A stretch of 64,000 nucleotides of DNA from Micromonospora mirobrigensis (GTDB lineage Bacteria; Actinomycetota; Actinomycetes; Mycobacteriales; Micromonosporaceae). Location of the stretch: positions 124,001 through 188,000 of the forward strand of contig NZ_FMCX01000002.1 of assembly GCF_900091555.1 (NCBI RefSeq). The letters are read 5' to 3'. Below, piece after piece: positions 23,922-32,812 of this stretch; the first letter of the stretch is position 1; every line of letters begins with the position of its first letter. The notes beneath the pieces were generated by a model, which saw only the letters and a program-made list of their open reading frames with translations, was not told where the DNA came from and ran no database searches. Made by a program: the position numbers and the translations under genes.

Positions 23922-24584
23922 CTAGATCTGCTCTCTGGCCTGCGCGACCTGCCGCACCACGGCGTGGGCGTGGTGCGCCCGGGCGATGCTGTTCGCCTCG
24001 TCGAGGGCGTCGAGCGCGTCCGCGTGGCGTCCCTGGGCGGCGGCGATGTAGGCCAGGCCGACCAGGTTGGCGGCCACGCCCGGCAGCGCCCCCACCTCTC
24101 GACGCAGCCGTGACGACTCCTCCAGCCGCTCGCGTGCCTCGTCGAGTCGGCCGGCCGTGTGTGCCGCGATGCCCAGGTGCCGCAGCGCCTCGGCCCGGGT
24201 CGGCGGGTCCCCGGCTGCGGTGGCCAGCTGGGCGGCCAGCTCCAGGTGTGGGACCGCGATGTCGTCGTCGCGTCGGATGACCTGGTGCAGGCAGCCGATC
24301 CAGAACTGCGCCTCCGCCTGACCGCGCGGGTCACCCACAGCTTGGTACAACGCGGCGGCGCGCTCGAACAGTGGCAGTTCGGCCGGGTCCTCCGCGGGCG
24401 GGGCGCCGGTGTCGGCGCGTTCGTTGAGGAACCGTGCGTGCAGGATCCGTCCCCGGGCCAGTGCGGTGTCGGCTTCGACCGCGTCGAGGCCCCGCTCGGC
24501 GTCGGCCAGCACGTCGGCGTCGCCGCCGAACACGGCCTGCTCGTAGAGTTTCCTGGCCCGTTCGATGCGATCTTCGGCGTTCAT
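23922..24584 (-). CDS. TPR-repeat protein of unknown function
   Basis: The product is 220 aa from the ATG that opens MNAEDRIERARKLYEQAVFG; a GTG eight codons earlier is possible. The chain is all helical with tetratricopeptide-type repeats: ALYQAVGDPRGQAEAQFWIG, TRAEALRHLGIAAHTAGRLD, and GVAANLVGLAYIAAAQGRH with an ADALDALDEA follow-on. There is no signal peptide or other domain, so a cytoplasmic scaffold or adaptor is likely. Partners are unknown. Its neighbours, a methyltransferase and a TetR gene, are not obviously linked. Confidence 0.8.
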   Translation of the reverse strand: MNAEDRIERARKLYEQAVFGGDADVLADAERGLDAVEADTALARGRILHARFLNERADTGAPPAEDPAELPLFERAAALYQAVGDPRGQAEAQFWIGCLHQVIRRDDDIAVPHLELAAQLATAAGDPPTRAEALRHLGIAAHTAGRLDEARERLEESSRLRREVGALPGVAANLVGLAYIAAAQGRHADALDALDEANSIARAHHAHAVVRQVAQAREQI

Positions 24585-24684
24585 CGCCGCCCCCGTCCCC
24601 GGCCCCACGACGGAGGTGCCGGGACAGCAGTCTAGTGGCCCTGCTCGGGACCTTGTGGACCCTCGGGAACGGATGGGCGGCGGG

Positions 24685-25263
24685 TCAGAGCACGGCGAGC
24701 CGGTCCACCAGCAGCTTCACCCGCGCCTCGGTGTCCTGCGGCGGCAGCCGTCCGGCGCGGGTGAGGGTGGCCAACCCGTGCAGAGCGGCCCAGAACAGCT
24801 CGGTGAACAGCGCCGGGTGGACCCCCTCCCCGGCGACCTCGCCGAGGCTGTCCAGCAGCGCGGCGAAGGCGTCCTTGAGGGGTTGCGGGGTGTCCTCGTG
24901 TGCGAAGGGCAGGCCACCGTCGAGGGCGAACAGGGCGTCGTAGACGGCCGGGTTGCGGGCGGCGAAGTCGAGGTAGGTGCGGGCGAGCGCGGTGACCCGG
25001 GCGCGCGGCCCGTCGGCGGCGGAGGTGGCGGCCCGCAACGCCATGGCCATCTCGGCGGCGCCCTGGAGGGCGACTGCGCCGATGATCTCCCGCTTGCCGC
25101 GGAAGTGGCTGTAGAGGACGGGCTGGCTGTACTCGATGCGTTCGGCGAGCCGGCGGGTGGTGACCGCGTCCCAGCCCTGCTGTTCGGCGAGCTCGCGGGC
25201 CGTCGCGACGATCAGGCGCTCGCGGTCCTCACGTTCGCGGTCCCGGCGTTCGTGTACCGACAT
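24685..25263 (-). CDS. TetR-family repressor, divergent from DUF1772 gene
   Basis: The product is 192 aa. The N-terminal helix-turn-helix is clear: IVATARELAEQQGWDAVTTR, then RLAERIEYSQPVLYSHFRGK with the recognition-helix SQPxLYxHF motif. The remainder is the helical ligand and dimer domain with a TetR_C-like TYLDFAARNPAVYDALFALD. It is divergent from the DUF1772 membrane protein, and the 91-bp gap is filled with palindromes built on CTAGC. By the usual logic of TetR pairs it represses that gene and itself until an inducer binds. The inducer is unknown. Confidence 0.93.
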   Translation of the reverse strand: MSVHERRDREREDRERLIVATARELAEQQGWDAVTTRRLAERIEYSQPVLYSHFRGKREIIGAVALQGAAEMAMALRAATSAADGPRARVTALARTYLDFAARNPAVYDALFALDGGLPFAHEDTPQPLKDAFAALLDSLGEVAGEGVHPALFTELFWAALHGLATLTRAGRLPPQDTEARVKLLVDRLAVL

Positions 25264-25272
25264 GTCCGCAGC

Positions 25273-25336
25273 CTAGCACCGCTAGACAGACGAGCATTGC
25301 TCGGTCTAGCGTTACTTCGACAACTAGCAGCGCTAG
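25273..25336. promoter_or_regulatory. TetR operator cluster (two 13-bp palindromes plus a nested inverted repeat)
   Basis: CTAGCACCGCTAG at 25273-25285 and CTAGCAGCGCTAG at 25324-25336 are two copies of the same palindrome, CTAGC-N3-GCTAG. Between them, CTAGAC and GTCTAG flank CGAGCATTGCTCG, a further nested inverted repeat. The sites sit between the divergent TetR and DUF1772 starts, so the repressor should bind here and close both promoters. Confidence 0.8.
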
Positions 25337-25354
25337 ATCTGAGGAGCGGTCTTC

Positions 25355-25801
25355 ATGCTCAACGCACTCCAGGTGCTCACCACCGTGGTCGTCGGCCTGA
25401 TGGTGGGGGTGGAGCTCTCCGTCGCCGTCGTCATCAACCCGATCCTCGACGCGCTCCCCGGCGACGCCGGTCAGCTCGGCCGCGCCCACGGAGGCCGGAT
25501 GCTCGGCGCCGCCATGCCGGTCTGGTACATCGGCTCGCTGGCCCTGGTCACGGTCTGGGCCGTCGCCGGATGGCGGCACCCCGGCAACACGCTCGTCGTC
25601 GTCTCCGGCGGGCTGCTCCTGCTCAGCGTGGTCATGTCGGTCCTGCTGCTCGTCCCGATCAACAACCGGGGCAAGACGTGGACGCCCGACAACCGGCCCG
25701 CCGACTGGAAGCAGCAGATGAGGCGCTGGGACCGCCTGCACCTCGTCCGCATCGCGGTCATCATCGCCGCCTTCACCCTGCTGGTCACCGCCCTGGCATG
25801 A
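25355..25801 (+). CDS. DUF1772 (anthrone-oxygenase-like) membrane protein
   Basis: The product is 148 aa from the ATG at 25355, with GAGGAGCGG upstream. Four membrane segments: residues about 5-27 (LQVLTTVVVGLMVGVELSVA), 52-72, 76-97 and 128-147. The region NNRGKTWTPDNRPADWKQQM between segments 3 and 4 is the hallmark polar loop of DUF1772 proteins. Some members oxidise anthrones to anthraquinones, while most have unknown roles. Its expression is presumably TetR-controlled from the palindromes just upstream, which would fit inducible modification or export of a small hydrophobic compound. Confidence 0.88.
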   Translation: MLNALQVLTTVVVGLMVGVELSVAVVINPILDALPGDAGQLGRAHGGRMLGAAMPVWYIGSLALVTVWAVAGWRHPGNTLVVVSGGLLLLSVVMSVLLLVPINNRGKTWTPDNRPADWKQQMRRWDRLHLVRIAVIIAAFTLLVTALA

Positions 25802-25947
25802 CGAGCGGCGGCGCCACACCGCGCGGGCGGTCCGGCAAGGTTCGGCGAACGTTCAGTCGACGACCACGCCAAGGCCACGCGGACGGAGCGGCCGCCGCAC
25901 TAGCGTCGCGCCGTCCACGTGAACCGCAGGAAGCCGAGGTCCCCCTG

Positions 25948-27027
25948 ATGTCCGTCCGTCGCGTCCTGGCCAGCCTGGCCGTGGTGCCCGCGCTCGCCAC
26001 CCTCGCCGCACCCACGGCCGCCTCCGCGACCGCCGCCGGTCGCCCCGGCGTCGTACTGCCGCAGAAGACCCACTTCGACCTCCAGGCCCACCGCGGTGGC
26101 ATCGGCATGACCACCGAGGAGTCCCTGGAGGGCTTCGCCAAGGCGTTACGCCTCGGGGTCAGCACCCTGGAGCTGGACACCCAGATCACCAGGGACGAGC
26201 GGGTCGTCGTCACCCACGACCGCCAGGTCAGCGCCCAGAAGTGCCGCGACACCGGCCCGGTCGTGCCGGGAGACCCGACGTATCCGTACGTCGGCAGGTA
26301 CATCAAGGACCTGACCCTGGCCCAGATCCGGACCATGGACTGCGGCTACCAGCAGCTGCCCGGCTTCCCGGAGCAGGAGCAGGTCAAGGGCTTCCGGATG
26401 GTCGAGCTCGCCGACGTGCTCGACCTGGTCAAGAGCTACCACGCCAACCAGGTCACGCTGAACGTCGAGACCAAGGTCGAGGCGGGCGCGCCGGAGCAGA
26501 CCGCGCCGCGTGAGCTGTTCGTCCGCCGGGTCTTCGAGGAGATCCGCGCCTCGGGCATCGAGGAGCAGGTCACCGTCCAGTCCTTCGACTGGGGCGCGCT
26601 GAGGGAGATGCACCGGCTAGCGCCGACCTGGCCGCTGGTGGCGCTGACCAACTACGACTTCCTCCAGGTCGGCAGGCCGGGCGCCTCCCCCTGGCTCGGC
26701 GGCATCGACGCCGACGACTACGACGGTGACTTCGTCAAGGCCGCCGCCGCCATCCCCGGCGTCACCGCGCTCTCCCCCGTGTACGGGATGCCGCAGAACG
26801 GCACGGTGGGCGACCCGGGCTTCCGCTTCTACGTCAGCGCGGCGATGGTGTCCCAGGCGCACGACCGTGGCCTGAAGGTCGTCCCGTGGACCTGCGACGA
26901 CCCCGCCACCGTGGCGGCCCTGATCGACATGGGCGTCGACGGCGTCATCACCAACTACCCGAACCGGGTACGGCAGATCATGGCCGACCGCGGCATGCGC
27001 CTGCCGAAGGCGTACCAGCCGCGCTGA
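25948..27027 (+). CDS. Secreted glycerophosphodiester phosphodiesterase
   Basis: The product is 359 aa from the ATG at 25948 with a clear signal peptide ending near ASATAAG. The catalytic motifs of the GDPD family are intact: DLQAHRGGIGMTTEES (His-Arg and the first metal Glu), STLELDTQITRDERVVVTHD (Glu-x-Asp metal ligands and the second catalytic His), and TLNVETKVE (metal Glu). The C-terminal VVPWTCDDPATVAALIDMGV with GVITNYPNRV is typical. It hydrolyses glycerophosphodiesters to glycerol-3-phosphate and an alcohol outside the membrane, probably scavenging phosphate or carbon from lipids or teichoic acids. A hairpin follows the stop. Confidence 0.94.
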   Translation: MSVRRVLASLAVVPALATLAAPTAASATAAGRPGVVLPQKTHFDLQAHRGGIGMTTEESLEGFAKALRLGVSTLELDTQITRDERVVVTHDRQVSAQKCRDTGPVVPGDPTYPYVGRYIKDLTLAQIRTMDCGYQQLPGFPEQEQVKGFRMVELADVLDLVKSYHANQVTLNVETKVEAGAPEQTAPRELFVRRVFEEIRASGIEEQVTVQSFDWGALREMHRLAPTWPLVALTNYDFLQVGRPGASPWLGGIDADDYDGDFVKAAAAIPGVTALSPVYGMPQNGTVGDPGFRFYVSAAMVSQAHDRGLKVVPWTCDDPATVAALIDMGVDGVITNYPNRVRQIMADRGMRLPKAYQPR

Positions 27028-27040
27028 CCGCTCGCGCGTG

Positions 27041-27081
27041 CGCTCCGGGTGGGAACGGCCCCGCCATCGCCACCCGGAGCG
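27041..27081 (+). terminator. Hairpin terminator after the GDPD gene
   Basis: CGCTCCGGGTGG (27041-27052) and CCACCCGGAGCG (27070-27081) form a perfect 12-bp stem with a 17-nt loop, 14 bp past the stop codon. Confidence 0.6.
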
Positions 27082-27150
27082 TTCAGGCCGGTCAGCCGCA
27101 GCAGGGTGCCGGAGTCGAAACGACGGGGCTCTTCTTGATGTCGGGCCGGA

Positions 27151-27921
27151 CTACGGGGTGTCGATCTCCGCGCGGACCTGCCGCTGGAACGCGCGGGCCT
27201 CGGCGCCTCCCGGCGGGGTGCCACCGGCCCGGGCGGCGATGGCGCGGTCGATCAGCTCCGGCGCGTACCCGCGTCCGGCGAGCCGCCGGCCGGCATCGGC
27301 CTTGGACAGCCACACCCCTTCGCGGACCCGGACCAGGGAACGGCAGGCGCCCAGCACGGCGTCCTCCGCGCCCGGGGCGGGCGTGTCGCCGGGCGGGACC
27401 GGTCGGGCCAGCCACCAGGCCAGCGCGTCGACCAGCAGCCGGCGCAGGTCGGTGGGGGCCAGGTCGGCGAAGGTGTCGGCGGCAGGCGGCCCGAGGAGGG
27501 TACGTCCGTGCTGGTGCAGGATGCTGCGGTCCAGCCCGTACCAGAACAGGCCGTCCTCGGCGGGCCGGTCGGCGACGCGCAGCGTCTGCCGGAACGGCAT
27601 CCGTGCCCCGGTGTTCAGCTCCAGCTCGAAGCCCGGCTCGGGGGTGCCGGAGCGGGCCGCGGCGGCGGTGTAGGCGACGAGTTCCAGGCCGCGGGCCGGG
27701 CAGGGCAGGGCCTCGTGGCGCAGGGCGGCGACCAGGGCTGACTTCTCCGCGTCGGCGAGCGGCCGGGCGCTGACCAGCGCCACGTCGACGTCGCTGCGCC
27801 CGGGCCGGTACGCGTCGAGCGCGACCGACCCGGCGGCGTACGCCCCGGTCAGGGCGTCGCCGAGCACGGCGCGCGCCGCCGCGACCAGGTGATCGAGGTA
27901 TCGCCGCACGTCGGTGTCCAC
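27151..27921 (-). CDS. AadA-like nucleotidyltransferase-domain protein
   Basis: The product is 256 aa from the GTG at 27921 (MDTDVRRYLDHLV), with CAGGA about 9 nt upstream. The nucleotidyltransferase core is AYAAGSVALDAYRPGRSDVD followed by VALVSARPL, the GSxALxxYxPGxSDxDxxV motif with both metal aspartates. The C-terminal half (LRRLLVDALAWWLARPVPPG, RSLVRVREGVWLSKADAGRR) resembles the helical domain that follows the core in ANT(3'')/AadA enzymes. That supports an aminoglycoside-adenylyltransferase-like fold, but environmental actinobacterial relatives are mostly untested, so a resistance role should not be assumed. It lies 47 bp after the membrane protein gene, perhaps co-transcribed. Confidence 0.8.
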   Translation of the reverse strand: MDTDVRRYLDHLVAAARAVLGDALTGAYAAGSVALDAYRPGRSDVDVALVSARPLADAEKSALVAALRHEALPCPARGLELVAYTAAAARSGTPEPGFELELNTGARMPFRQTLRVADRPAEDGLFWYGLDRSILHQHGRTLLGPPAADTFADLAPTDLRRLLVDALAWWLARPVPPGDTPAPGAEDAVLGACRSLVRVREGVWLSKADAGRRLAGRGYAPELIDRAIAARAGGTPPGGAEARAFQRQVRAEIDTP

Positions 27922-27968
27922 CGTTCCATCCTGGCGGGACCTCCGCGCCCGCCGACGGCCGGGGCCGC

Positions 27969-28661
27969 TCAGGCGGGCTGGTCCTCCCGGGTCGCCCCCG
28001 GGTCGTCGACCGGCGGGCCCGGGGCACGGGCGGCGTCCTTGACGATGGCCACCCCCTTGGTCAGCCAGGCGGCGCCGAAGGCGAGCACGGCGACCGTCTC
28101 GCACCAGAACAGGGGACGCAGCTCGTCCTGCGTGGGACCGGGCAGCGCGTTGCTGGCCAGCGCCAGCCCGATGGCGGCGAGGATGACCACCCCGCAGGTC
28201 CGGTAGATCCCGTGGTGGCCGCGCTTCTCCGCGGGCAGGCGGGGCCGGCTGGGGCTGCTGCGGGCGAAGAGGAAACAGAAGAGCGCCAGCAGCACGAAGA
28301 GCACTGCGGCGCAGACCTGGTGGGCCCGGCCGACCAGCCGCTCGGTCGGATCCGCGCCGGGGGGCGCGACCGGCAGCAGCGCCACCGCGATCGCCAGCGC
28401 CCCGGCGACGGTGCTGAGCAGGTCGTCGAGGCGGGCGTAGCGGTAGCAGACCAGGAAGACCCCGATGGCGCACAGGCTGCCGACGAAGACGTCGCGCATG
28501 CCGGTGCGGTGGTAGGCGCTGATCGAGTCGAGCACCGTGAACCGGCCGGTGAGCAGCGCCTCCCCGGCCACCAGCACGAACGGCAGGGCGATGCCGAGCA
28601 CGCCGATGCCGAGGCGCAGCCGGCGTACGGTCGACGCGTCCTGCGAAGGGATGACGGCCAT
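27969..28661 (-). CDS. Six-span membrane protein of unknown function
   Basis: The product is 230 aa from the ATG at 28661, with GGAAGGAG upstream. Six hydrophobic segments are visible: LGIGVLGIALPFVLVAG, DVFVGSLCAIGVFLVCY, TVAGALAIAVALLPV, CAAVLFVLLALFCFLF, CGVVILAAIGLALAS and ETVAVLAFGAAWLTKG. Between the first two lies SISAYHRTGMRDVF, and an AHQ motif precedes segment 4. The pattern SxYHTxxRDxFVGxL occurs in many uncharacterised bacterial integral membrane proteins. No transporter or enzyme motif is clear. The tail is acidic/proline-rich and probably cytoplasmic. It may share a transcript with the nucleotidyltransferase gene. Confidence 0.75.
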   Translation of the reverse strand: MAVIPSQDASTVRRLRLGIGVLGIALPFVLVAGEALLTGRFTVLDSISAYHRTGMRDVFVGSLCAIGVFLVCYRYARLDDLLSTVAGALAIAVALLPVAPPGADPTERLVGRAHQVCAAVLFVLLALFCFLFARSSPSRPRLPAEKRGHHGIYRTCGVVILAAIGLALASNALPGPTQDELRPLFWCETVAVLAFGAAWLTKGVAIVKDAARAPGPPVDDPGATREDQPA

Positions 28662-28893
28662 CCGACCGACTCCTTCCCTGCCGGCGCCGGGCAGGGGTTG
28701 CGCCGGCTCCTTCCACGATACGTCCGCGCAGGTCACCGGTCACCTACGCGCAGTCACCGAGCCGGGGCGGGAGATCACCGGAACCGAGGGACGGGACATC
28801 GTGGATTGCCCGGCGGGACTACCGTGGACGCAGCTCCGCTCGTCCACCCGGACCGCCGTCCGGGGGCGTCCACCAGCGGGTAAGGAGATCACC

Positions 28894-29655
28894 ATGTCAC
28901 CCCCCACCAGTCGCGTCCGCCGCGCCGCGGCCCTGGTCGCGCTCGCGACCACCGGCGGGCTGCTGCTGCCCGTCTCGACGGCGCAGGCCGCGCCCCGCCA
29001 GCAGGCCCCGGTCACCGCGCAGGTGACCGCCCCGGTCACCGCCCAGCTCGGCGCGACCGCCACCGCCCGCTACGCGCTCGCCAGCACGCAGCCCACGTTG
29101 CGGCAGGGCTCCCGTGGCGCCGCGGTGACCACGCTGCAACGGCGGCTGGCCGCCCTGCACTACGACCTCGGCACCGTCGACGGCGACTTCGGGCCGTCGA
29201 CGTTCCACGCGGTGGTCGCGTTCCAGAAGGTCAACGGGCTCTCCCGGGACGGCATCGTCGGCCCGAACACCTGGGCGAAGCTCAGCAGCCCGGTCATCCC
29301 GAAGCCGCGGTACCGGCACTCCGGGCTGTCGGTGGAGGCGAACCTGACCCGGCAGGTCCTCTACCTGGCCCGCGACGGGCAGGTGATCCGCATCCTGGAC
29401 GCCTCCAGCGGCAAGGCGAGCACCCCGACCGTGCGGGGCAACTACTCGATCACCCGGCGGATCGACGGCTGGCGGCAGAGCGACCTCGGCCTGCTGTGGA
29501 AGCCGAACTACTTCTACCGCGGGTACGCCATCCACGGCGCCACCTCGGTGCCGAACTACCCGGCCAGCCACGGCTGCGTGCGGGTGACCATCCCGGCGAT
29601 GAACCGGCTCTGGGGCACCATCAAGGTCGGCCTGCCGGTCCACGTGTACGCCTGA
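28894..29655 (+). CDS. Secreted L,D-transpeptidase with peptidoglycan-binding domain
   Basis: The product is 253 aa from the ATG at 28894, with TAAGGAGA upstream. A signal peptide ends near STAQAAPR. A PG_binding_1 domain (about 66-125) contains LRQGSRGAAVTTLQRRLAAL and DGDFGPSTFHAVVAFQ. The YkuD catalytic domain follows, ending in YAIHGATSVPNYPASHGCVR with the catalytic His and the Cys of SHGCVR. These enzymes make 3-3 crosslinks in peptidoglycan or attach proteins to it. The neighbouring convergent gene encodes an Rpf-like muralytic protein, so both remodel the cell wall. A near-perfect 18-bp hairpin separates the two stop codons. Confidence 0.94.
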   Translation: MSPPTSRVRRAAALVALATTGGLLLPVSTAQAAPRQQAPVTAQVTAPVTAQLGATATARYALASTQPTLRQGSRGAAVTTLQRRLAALHYDLGTVDGDFGPSTFHAVVAFQKVNGLSRDGIVGPNTWAKLSSPVIPKPRYRHSGLSVEANLTRQVLYLARDGQVIRILDASSGKASTPTVRGNYSITRRIDGWRQSDLGLLWKPNYFYRGYAIHGATSVPNYPASHGCVRVTIPAMNRLWGTIKVGLPVHVYA

Positions 29656-29666
29656 CACCGCGACGC

Positions 29667-29705
29667 GACGAACGCCCGGCCGGGAACCCCGGCCGGGCGT
29701 TCGTC
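29667..29705. terminator. Strong bidirectional terminator hairpin
   Basis: An 18-bp perfect stem runs from GACGAACGCCCGGCCGGG to its complement ending at 29705, with a 3-nt loop. It lies between the convergent L,D-transpeptidase and Rpf-like genes. Confidence 0.85.
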
Positions 29706-29777
29706 GTTGCCACCACCGGGCGCCACCGCGTGTGCGGTGCCCGGCACCTGGGCCCGGTGTGCCGGGCCGAGGTGGGG

Positions 29778-30685
<908 letters not shown>

Positions 30686-30750
30686 CGTGGTGTCCGCGAG
30701 GAGCGGACGCATTCGACGCTAGGAGCGGTTGGTGCCGATTGCCCACTTCT

Positions 30751-30766
30751 TGTGAAGTTCTTCACC
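30751..30766. promoter_or_regulatory. CRP-type operator upstream of the rpf riboswitch
   Basis: TGTGAAGTTCTTCACC matches the actinobacterial CRP consensus TGTGA-N6-TCACA at all but the last base. It lies about 48 bp upstream of the likely start of the riboswitch transcript (a TAGCGT-type -10 on the minus strand near 30717-30722). CRP control of rpf genes is documented in mycobacteria and Streptomyces. Confidence 0.7.
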
Positions 30767-31119
30767 CGGACGGGCGATCGGGAGTTTTCCTCGCCATGGC
30801 CGGTTCCGGCCGGTGCATCCGACCCCGGAGCGTCCCACCAGGACGGTCGCTGAAGCTGCCCTGAGCTGGGAAGACGCACGGAAACGAGGAGCCGTTGTGG
30901 ACGGCGGTGAAGGCCGTCGCGACCCCCTTCGAGGGGCGGGAAGGGCCTGCGGCGAAGCAGCCGAGCGGCGGGGTCCGCACCGGACCTTCGGCGACCGTCG
31001 GTGACCGTTCATAGACGGTCGGCGCACCCTTCGACAACGATCGGACGACCCGTGCCGTCACCTTCGGTGACACCGTGAATCCTGAGCGTCCATCCGGGAA
31101 GGGCGGGCTGCACCACCGG
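30767..31119. other. Intergenic region upstream of rpf with several inverted repeats
   Basis: No clear gene here. Inverted repeats include GGCCGG-tt-CCGGCC near 30800-30820, GACCGT/ACGGTC at 31003-31020 and GTCACC-ttc-GGTGAC at 31057-31071. A 39-codon frame opening with TTG at 30895 behind GAGGAG and closing at 31014 is possible on the plus strand but weakly supported. The segment is repetitive in ACCGT/CGGTGA motifs and may hold regulatory or small-RNA sequences. Confidence 0.4.
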
Positions 31120-32229
31120 TCAGCGGTGGTCGGGCCGGCCGGCGGTGTCGGTCCAGAGCCGGGCGAGCGCCTCGACCGGGTACGGCGTCGTCTTCGGACC
31201 GTTCACCAGCGCGGCGTAGAAGTCGTTCATCCGCTCGGCGACCGGCCCGTAGCGGCGGATGATCCGGGCGGCGCGCTCGGATCGTTCCGACATCGGGTCA
31301 CCGGTCATCACGGCGCGGATCGCCGCCGCCCGGTCCTCTCCCGGTCGCAACCCGGCCACCAGCCAGTTGACCAGGTACCGCGCCGTGTCATAGCGGTCGA
31401 AGTCGCGGTGCGCCGCAAGGAACCGCCGCTCGTCGGCGGCGAGGTCGAACGAGGGGTGCAGGGCCAGCCCGAAGTCGGCGACGTAGACACCCTCGCCGTC
31501 GGTCAGGACGTTGAGCGGGTGGGCGTCGAAGTGGACCATCCCCCGCGTACGCATGTCGGCGACCGCCGCCGTCCACCCGGCGGCGACCCGCTCGATCGCG
31601 GCGTCCGCCACCGCACCGCCCTCGGCGACCCGGGCGGTCAGCCACTCGTGCACCGTGTACGGCAGGTGCTCCATGACGAGCACCAGACGAGCCCGCGCCG
31701 CGGCGAGCTGGCGCAGCCGTTCGGCGACGGGCGCCGACCCACCCCAGTAACGCACGGAGCGGTCGAGTTCCGCCGCCGGGACCGGCGGGGACGCCTCGGC
31801 GGACAGCGCCCGCCAGTGGTGCAGCAGCGGGAAGGCGCTCGCCTCACCGGCCAGCACCCAGCCGGTGGTCAGCCTCTGCGCCGCCAACTCCCGCCAGGCG
31901 CCGAAACCGGTGGAGCCGACACCGTACTGGTAGTACAGCGGCAGCCCGAAGACGTTCGCGGTGGACCCGCGGTGAACGGCCTGCCGCTCCAGGTCGGTCA
32001 GTGGCACCTGCTTGACGAAGACCTCGACGCCGTCGACGGTCGATCGTGCGGTGCGACCGCCGATGCCCGTACCCGCCGGGGTGGCCGCGTCGACGAACGC
32101 CCTGAAGCGGACGTCGTCGAGGGCGGACAGCGCGGCTGACACGCGGTGGTGGCGTGCGGCCCGGCCGGTGGCCTCCGACGGACCCCCGGAGGTCGTTCCC
32201 CCGCCGTCACCCCACACCCGGGTGATCAT
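31120..32229 (-). CDS. Protein-kinase-fold protein (partner of TIR gene)
   Basis: The product is 369 aa from the ATG at 32229. All core kinase residues are present: a Lys in VEVFVKQVPL (Lys73), a Glu in FGAWRELAAQ (Glu114), the catalytic loop MVHFDAHPLNVL (Asp235, Asn240) and VADFGLAL (Asp252). The hinge-like LVLVMEHLPYTVHEWL is also clear. The glycine-rich loop is degenerate. The rest is helical, with no sensor or membrane segment, so it is a soluble kinase or small-molecule phosphotransferase. It starts 46 bp after the TIR-domain gene on the same strand and is probably co-expressed. The combination suggests a signalling or immune role (inference). The start codon is not certain because the ribosome site is weak. 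Confidence 0.82.
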   Translation of the reverse strand: MITRVWGDGGGTTSGGPSEATGRAARHHRVSAALSALDDVRFRAFVDAATPAGTGIGGRTARSTVDGVEVFVKQVPLTDLERQAVHRGSTANVFGLPLYYQYGVGSTGFGAWRELAAQRLTTGWVLAGEASAFPLLHHWRALSAEASPPVPAAELDRSVRYWGGSAPVAERLRQLAAARARLVLVMEHLPYTVHEWLTARVAEGGAVADAAIERVAAGWTAAVADMRTRGMVHFDAHPLNVLTDGEGVYVADFGLALHPSFDLAADERRFLAAHRDFDRYDTARYLVNWLVAGLRPGEDRAAAIRAVMTGDPMSERSERAARIIRRYGPVAERMNDFYAALVNGPKTTPYPVEALARLWTDTAGRPDHR

Positions 32230-32275
32230 GCCAGCCCGCGGCGGATCACGTCGTCCCCACGGGCCCGGCGGGACG

Positions 32276-32812
32276 TCAGGGCGTCGGGCTGGCGGCGTTC
32301 GGGGCAAGGCCACCGGCGGCCGCCGCTGGCACCCGTCGGCCGGCCGGGCCGTCGGGCAGCAGGGCGGCCACCTCGGCGACCAGGCCGTCGAGGTCGTCGC
32401 CGACGGTCTGCGAGCACACCCGCAGGCTGCGCCGGTCGGCCAGGGCCCGGATGTCCTCCGGCAGCGCCTGCGCGTCGGGCAGCGGCGTGTCACCCAGCAG
32501 GACCGGGATCACCGTGATCTCCCGCCGCAGCGCCCGGCGGATCTCCCGCCGCACGTAGTCGCGGGGGTTGTCCAGCCGGCGGCGGCCCTGGTCGTCGGTC
32601 ACGGTGAGCCAGTACGGGCCGATCAGCACCAGCAGGACCCGGCTGTCCTGGAGCCGGTGCCACAGCTCCGGCGGGAACGCGGTGCCCGGGCGCAGCGCCC
32701 GGTGGTCGCGGAACACGTTGCGCGCCCCGAACTCGGTGCGCAGCCGTGCGTCGATCAGGTCGGCGCAGTACATCGCGTCCTGCGTCCGGTAGTTGAGGAA
32801 GATTCCCGTCAC
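32276..32812 (-). CDS. TIR-domain protein
   Basis: The product is 178 aa from the GTG at 32812, with GGAGG 9 nt upstream. The fold starts at once: MTGIFLNYRTQDAMYCADLI (TIR box 1), FGARNVFRDHRALRPGTAF (BB-loop region), RVLLVLIGPYWLTV, then RRLDNPRDYVRREIRRAL with Glu90 in the place of the catalytic glutamate of NADase TIRs, and ITVIPVLLGDTPLPDAQALP. A short unstructured Ala/Pro tail follows. Bacterial TIR proteins hydrolyse NAD+ or make cyclic ADP-ribose signals, often in phage defence; others are scaffolds. This one has no other domain, and its likely partner is the adjacent kinase-fold gene. Confidence 0.88.
   Translation of the reverse strand: MTGIFLNYRTQDAMYCADLIDARLRTEFGARNVFRDHRALRPGTAFPPELWHRLQDSRVLLVLIGPYWLTVTDDQGRRRLDNPRDYVRREIRRALRREITVIPVLLGDTPLPDAQALPEDIRALADRRSLRVCSQTVGDDLDGLVAEVAALLPDGPAGRRVPAAAAGGLAPNAASPTP

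Noticed and set aside
30762..31073. Possible 103-aa minus-strand protein upstream of rpf
   Set aside because: It overlaps the CRP site, has no ribosome site and a low-complexity Arg/Pro/Ser composition.
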